From an uncultured Prevotellaceae bacterium (GTDB lineage: Bacteria > Bacteroidota > Bacteroidia > Bacteroidales > Bacteroidaceae): a stretch of DNA of 64,000 bases. The stretch lies in assembly GCA_902775605.1 (NCBI GenBank), contig CACYNE010000033.1, forward strand, positions 1-64,000, read 5' to 3'. The stretch's first letter is position 1, and the number at the start of each line of letters is the position of its first letter. The position numbers and the translations under genes were made by a program. Below the pieces are notes generated by a model. It did not search any database, had not been told where the DNA came from, and saw nothing but the letters and a program-made list of their open reading frames with translations. Shown one piece after another: positions 59,857 through 64,000 of the stretch.

Positions 59857-62800
59857 ATGAAACCAAAACCAATTAGATTGTTTTCAAGGGCAGCCGTGAC
59901 GCTGCTCGTAGCCCTGCTCGGTTCCGTAACGGGGGCATGGGCACAAAGTGAACTCACCGTGTATGACGGGACTGACAAAAACCAGTACATTCCGTTCAAT
60001 GCCTATTTTGCTGATTATGGTACGCGTAGCCAGTTTATAATCCCTGCTGATAAAATATCTGAAATGGCAGGGGGAAGCATTTCAGCACTTAAATTCTATT
60101 GTACTTCGTCATTAGCTAATTTTGACGAGGAATTTACGGTTTATCTGAAAGAGGTGGAGTACACTACTTTCGCAACCGAAGCCTTAGAGGACTGGGTTAG
60201 TATGGCTGATGTTTACACAGGCACCCTCACGGTCAACGAAAACCAATTGGTGATAGAGTTTGATTCACCTTATACCTATCTTAGAGGTAACCTCATGATC
60301 GGATTCCAGATAACCACATGGGGAAGCAAAAGCCCGAGCTTTGACTGGTATGGCAAAAAACAAGAGTCAACAACTGCTTTGTATAATAATGCAATTAAAA
60401 GTCATGTTTGGGATTCATCAAATAACTCTGTCAGTTTCCTACCCAAGACCACCTTCACCTACACTCCTGGCAGCGGTATTGTCTGTAGTGCACCGACCCT
60501 ATCCGTGGACGACATCACCACCAATGGAGCAACCTTGACCGTAGATGGCGGTAGCGGCACCTATAATGTGCAATATAAGTTGGCTTCAGCAGACAGCTGG
60601 ACAGATGTTGCACTCAACACTACCAACACATCATTTACGCTCACCGGGCTCACGCCATCATCGGCATACAACGTACGGGTGCAGAGCGTATGCGATGGCG
60701 ATGCTACTAGCAGGTGGCGTACAGTCAGCTTCAATACAGATTTCGGGGCCCCGTGGACGGAGGATTTTAACGGTCTCATCACGGCTAATTCCATCCCCAT
60801 TTGCTGGGACAACAGCGAGGGTACAACCACAGGAAATGGACACAAATGGTGCTACAATACCAGCACCTCTGACAATGGCGCCACTAACGGCACAAGCCAC
60901 GACGGCTCGAAGTGCGTGCGTTTCAATTCCTTTGCGAACACAGATGGTAATACCAACTTTTTGAAGACTCCAGTTCTGAGCCTGCCGGCAAACACGCCGA
61001 TGGAGTTGAGCTTCTGGTACAAGAACCCTGCTGGCGGCGATTTCTCGGTGTATATCTCCACTGATGGCGGTAACACTTACACCACGGCCCTTGCTACAGG
61101 ATTGACAGACCAAACCAGTTGGACAAAGCACGATCCCATCGACCTTAGCGACTACGCTGGGCAGGAAGTGGTCATCGTCTTCAAAGGTACCTCCAACTAT
61201 GGTAACGGCGATGCCTACATCTATTTGGACGATGTCACCGTGAAGGCCATTCCGACCTGTTTGGTTCCCACTGCCCTTGGTGTCGATAATATCACCTCGA
61301 CCTCAGCCGACCTGAGCTGGACTTCCGATGCCAGCGCTTGGACTGTGTATTACAAGAAGAGCACCGATGTCTCTTACACCGAAGTGGCCAATGTGACAGA
61401 GAATCCTTATACATTGGAAGGTTTGGATGCCGTAAGCCACTACCAATTCTATGTGGTGGCCAACTGCTCTGCTACCGATGCCAGCGAGCCATCTAAAGTA
61501 TTCAATTTCACCACCGAATGCGCTCCATACGACATTCCCTACACCTATGGCTTCGAAGAGGCTGCCCCCTTTGACTGCTGGACAGTCATTTCGGGTAACA
61601 TTGAATGTTATGAAGGAACACCCAACACCGGTAGTTACCGCCTCGACTTCCGTGGCACCACTTCCAACATGATTGCCCTGCCGCAATTCACTGAACCCAT
61701 CAACACATTGCGCGTGGAGTTCTATACCCGTCCCGAAAACAATGGTGGCAACAGTGGTAAATTTGCTATCGGCTATATGACCGACATAACCGATGCCAGC
61801 ACCTTCGTGGCTGTTGCGACTTACAATTCAACGGAAATGAACACAAACTACGTCAAGAAGACGGTTGACTTTGCCAGTGCTCCTGCCAATGCCATCATCG
61901 CCATGCGCCAGTTCGATTGTAAGACCAACTATTACTGGTTTGTCGATGATGTCACAGTGAAGGCCATGCCGAGCTGTTTGCCTCCTACTGCCCTTAGTGT
62001 CGAAAACATCACCACGACCTCAGCCGACTTGAGCTGGACTTCCGATGCCGACGCTTGGACAGTGTATTACAAGAAGACCACCGATGTCTCTTACACCGAA
62101 GTGACCAATGTGACAGAGAATCCTTATACATTGAACGGTTTGGATGCCTCAAGCTACTACCAATTCTATGTGGTGGCCAACTGCTCTGCTACCGATGCCA
62201 GCGATCCATCTGATGTATTCAAATTCAACACCGATTATGAGGTAGTCACCGCCTACCCGTGGACGGAGAATTTCGACGAAATTACCGTTGTTTCGGCTTA
62301 CTCGCCTTCATGTCGTACACTACCCCTCTGTTGGAGCTACATCAACGAATCTACTACTACTAGCAGTTACCAGTACTATCCCACCGTTTTTAGTTATGAT
62401 AACCCGGCCAACTCGGCACCCAACTGCCTAAGATTCTACTCGTACTGTACAGAAGAGAGCGACCCGCAGCCGCAGTACGCCATCCTTCCTCCGATGGAGA
62501 ATCTGGCTGGCAAGCAAGTCAGATTGATGGCTAGCGGTTACAACTCCAGAAGCACCTTCAAGATTGGCACGATGAGCGACCCGACCGATGCCAGCACCTT
62601 CACGATGATTGCTGAGCAAAACGGGCTAACCACCTCCTATCCCGAAGATCCTTTCGAATACATCATCCCGGATGACTGCACCGACAGGTATTTGGCCATC
62701 ATGATTGATGCCGCCAACTCAAGCAGAGCCTACAACATTATCTATATCGACGACATCGTCATTAGAGAAGTCCCCACTTGCATCAAGCCCACTGGCCTTG

Positions 62801-64000
62801 TAGTGGCCGACGCCACGAAAAACTCGGCTACCCTCAGTTGGACTCCTGGCGAAGAAGGACAAGATGCATGGCAGATATGTCTTAATGGCGACGAAGAGCA
62901 CCTCATTGATGCCAACAGCAATCCTTTCACCGTAGATGGTCTTGATCCTGATACTGACTACACTGTTAAGGTGCGCGCCAACTGCGGGGGCGGCGACTAT
63001 AGCGACTGGAGTAAAGCGGTACAATTCAACACCGTCCCAGATTGTCAGACACCTGACGGCCTCCAAAAAAGCGATGTGACCACCAACTCGGCCAAGATCA
63101 CTTGGAACACATACTGTAATGACGAGTTCGTCCTACAGTATAAAGCCGACGATGATGCCGAATGGACTGAAGTAACGGGATATGTGAATAGCCCCTACAC
63201 CCTCGACAACGTGTTGACACCCTGCACCGGCTACACCGTGCGTGTCCGAGCCTACTGCGCCGATGATGACACTTGGTCGGACGAGTTGGATTTCAGAACG
63301 AAATGTGAGCCTATGACCATCACTGCAGAAACCTACGTCAATGAAGGATTTGAGGATTACGAGGGAACAACCTATAACTCTGCTGGTGTGATTCCATATA
63401 GATGGGACAATTACACAACAGCCACCTATCCTGCTCCTCATGTCGTGAAGAGTGGCGGTAGTTATGCTTACGTACACAATGGTGAAAAGTCATTGAATTT
63501 CGAATGTAGTGCCCATTCCAGTGCATACGCCGCGCTGCCAGAATTAACCAATGACCTCAACACGTTGATGGTCAGTTTCTGGATGAAGACCGAGAGTACC
63601 ACAAACGGTAAACTGACTTTGGGATACATCACTGCCGAGGACAACAATTACGACACCTATCAGGTGATTAAAGAATACGACAACACGACAACCATGACGA
63701 AGTGCAACACCTATCTTGAATTGAAAAATGTGCCTGAAACGGCTGCCTGCCTGGTCTTCAGATGGTCTTACGATGGCTCCAGTTGGTATGGATGCTGCAT
63801 CGATGATGTGGTGGTGAAACTGCCGCCTGTTCCTGTTGACATCACGCTGGCAGAAGATGCCACTGACAACGCTACGACGATTGAAGAAAATCATGGTGTC
63901 TATGCCAACGTCACTCTCGACGGGCGCACGCTTTACAAGGATGGCTACTGGAACACGCTGTGCCTGCCGTTCGACGTTGAGGATGGTGACGACACGGACG
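59857..64000 (+). CDS. Large secreted FN3/cleaved-adhesin-type protein, runs off the right edge (at least 1381 aa)
   Basis: The ATG at 59857 opens a frame with no stop to the window end, so the gene is partial at its 3' side. A signal peptide (LLVALLGSVTGAWAQ) leads. Several fibronectin type III domains alternate with cleaved-adhesin-like domains (FNGLITANSIPICWDNSEGT, YIYLDDVTVKAIPTC). Two FN3 units are near-identical (61228-61512 and 61945-62229). The last residues seen (YKDGYWNTLCLPFDVEDG) match the C-terminal segment of the 2016-aa protein. It is a surface or secreted adhesin, as in gingipain-type adhesin regions, with no protease domain in the visible part. Confidence 0.85.
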   Translation, partial: MKPKPIRLFSRAAVTLLVALLGSVTGAWAQSELTVYDGTDKNQYIPFNAYFADYGTRSQFIIPADKISEMAGGSISALKFYCTSSLANFDEEFTVYLKEVEYTTFATEALEDWVSMADVYTGTLTVNENQLVIEFDSPYTYLRGNLMIGFQITTWGSKSPSFDWYGKKQESTTALYNNAIKSHVWDSSNNSVSFLPKTTFTYTPGSGIVCSAPTLSVDDITTNGATLTVDGGSGTYNVQYKLASADSWTDVALNTTNTSFTLTGLTPSSAYNVRVQSVCDGDATSRWRTVSFNTDFGAPWTEDFNGLITANSIPICWDNSEGTTTGNGHKWCYNTSTSDNGATNGTSHDGSKCVRFNSFANTDGNTNFLKTPVLSLPANTPMELSFWYKNPAGGDFSVYISTDGGNTYTTALATGLTDQTSWTKHDPIDLSDYAGQEVVIVFKGTSNYGNGDAYIYLDDVTVKAIPTCLVPTALGVDNITSTSADLSWTSDASAWTVYYKKSTDVSYTEVANVTENPYTLEGLDAVSHYQFYVVANCSATDASEPSKVFNFTTECAPYDIPYTYGFEEAAPFDCWTVISGNIECYEGTPNTGSYRLDFRGTTSNMIALPQFTEPINTLRVEFYTRPENNGGNSGKFAIGYMTDITDASTFVAVATYNSTEMNTNYVKKTVDFASAPANAIIAMRQFDCKTNYYWFVDDVTVKAMPSCLPPTALSVENITTTSADLSWTSDADAWTVYYKKTTDVSYTEVTNVTENPYTLNGLDASSYYQFYVVANCSATDASDPSDVFKFNTDYEVVTAYPWTENFDEITVVSAYSPSCRTLPLCWSYINESTTTSSYQYYPTVFSYDNPANSAPNCLRFYSYCTEESDPQPQYAILPPMENLAGKQVRLMASGYNSRSTFKIGTMSDPTDASTFTMIAEQNGLTTSYPEDPFEYIIPDDCTDRYLAIMIDAANSSRAYNIIYIDDIVIREVPTCIKPTGLVVADATKNSATLSWTPGEEGQDAWQICLNGDEEHLIDANSNPFTVDGLDPDTDYTVKVRANCGGGDYSDWSKAVQFNTVPDCQTPDGLQKSDVTTNSAKITWNTYCNDEFVLQYKADDDAEWTEVTGYVNSPYTLDNVLTPCTGYTVRVRAYCADDDTWSDELDFRTKCEPMTITAETYVNEGFEDYEGTTYNSAGVIPYRWDNYTTATYPAPHVVKSGGSYAYVHNGEKSLNFECSAHSSAYAALPELTNDLNTLMVSFWMKTESTTNGKLTLGYITAEDNNYDTYQVIKEYDNTTTMTKCNTYLELKNVPETAACLVFRWSYDGSSWYGCCIDDVVVKLPPVPVDITLAEDATDNATTIEENHGVYANVTLDGRTLYKDGYWNTLCLPFDVEDGDDTD
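61228..61512 (+). repeat. FN3 module repeat, copy 1
   Basis: This 285-bp coding repeat recurs at 61945-62229 with offset 717 and no indel, so it keeps the reading frame. It includes the end of one adhesin domain and one complete FN3 domain. Confidence 0.9.
61945..62229 (+). repeat. FN3 module repeat, copy 2
   Basis: It is the second copy of the 61228-61512 unit, in phase and with few substitutions. Recent duplication or gene conversion is likely. Confidence 0.9.

Overview
The window suggests a Bacteroidota genome, most likely Prevotella/Segatella-like. The evidence is the recurrent -7 box TAnnTTTG in front of genes, LruC/DUF4842 lipoproteins, S46 peptidase, CotH/lamin-tail and GLUG/FN3 surface proteins ending in a KxGIYVKNGKK-type tail, and a 9-nt intergenic tandem repeat. 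Species cannot be fixed from the sequence alone.

Positions 1 to about 30557 are an integrative (probably once mobilizable) element inserted in a tRNA-Met(CAU) gene. An 18-bp direct repeat (1-18 and 30540-30557, the second inside the tRNA) bounds it, and a 24-bp repeat lies just inside each end (133-156, 30442-30465). The backbone is a tyrosine recombinase, an excisionase-like HTH protein, a DUF3987 ATPase, a zinc-ribbon/Toprim primase-like protein, and a MobV relaxase that looks broken by a small out-of-frame deletion. An AAA ATPase/DUF4143 protein and an unknown 462-aa protein sit between the integrase and the replication genes.

The cargo is two defence-type blocks. Block A (10.3-20.3 kb, plus strand) has a WYL-domain regulator, a UvrD-like helicase with an unknown 573-aa partner, a 47-aa acidic protein, and a retron-like unit: a structured ncRNA with long a1/a2 arms, a retron-type reverse transcriptase with a long C-terminal extension, a protein with a possible degenerate histidine-kinase ATPase fold, and a receiver-domain protein ending in a HEPN RNase motif. 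Three promoters in this block carry the same palindrome (CGAAC-N5-GTTCG core), each ending exactly 9 bp upstream of the -7 box. The WYL protein therefore probably controls itself, the helicase pair and the retron operon as one regulon. This is the best candidate for an undescribed system.

Block B (20.4-30.2 kb, minus strand) is a MORC/Z1-type restriction-like operon: XRE regulator, C5-cytosine methyltransferase, MORC-like GHKL ATPase, Z1 helicase, PD-(D/E)XK (DUF4420) protein, AIPR protein, and a free-standing GyrA C-terminal beta-pinwheel protein. Blocks A and B converge on a shared hairpin near 20.33 kb.

From 30.5 kb on the sequence is ordinary chromosome: tRNA-Met, ribF, a CPBP protease, dprA, a thioesterase, DUF2851, a BlaI / M56-TonB pair with two matching dyads upstream, three LruC lipoproteins, an SpmAB-like membrane protein, a flippase, a CotH/lamin-tail protein, an S46 dipeptidyl-peptidase, a membrane AraC regulator divergent from a 2016-aa surface protein, a short TPR lipoprotein, and a large FN3/adhesin protein that runs off the right edge.
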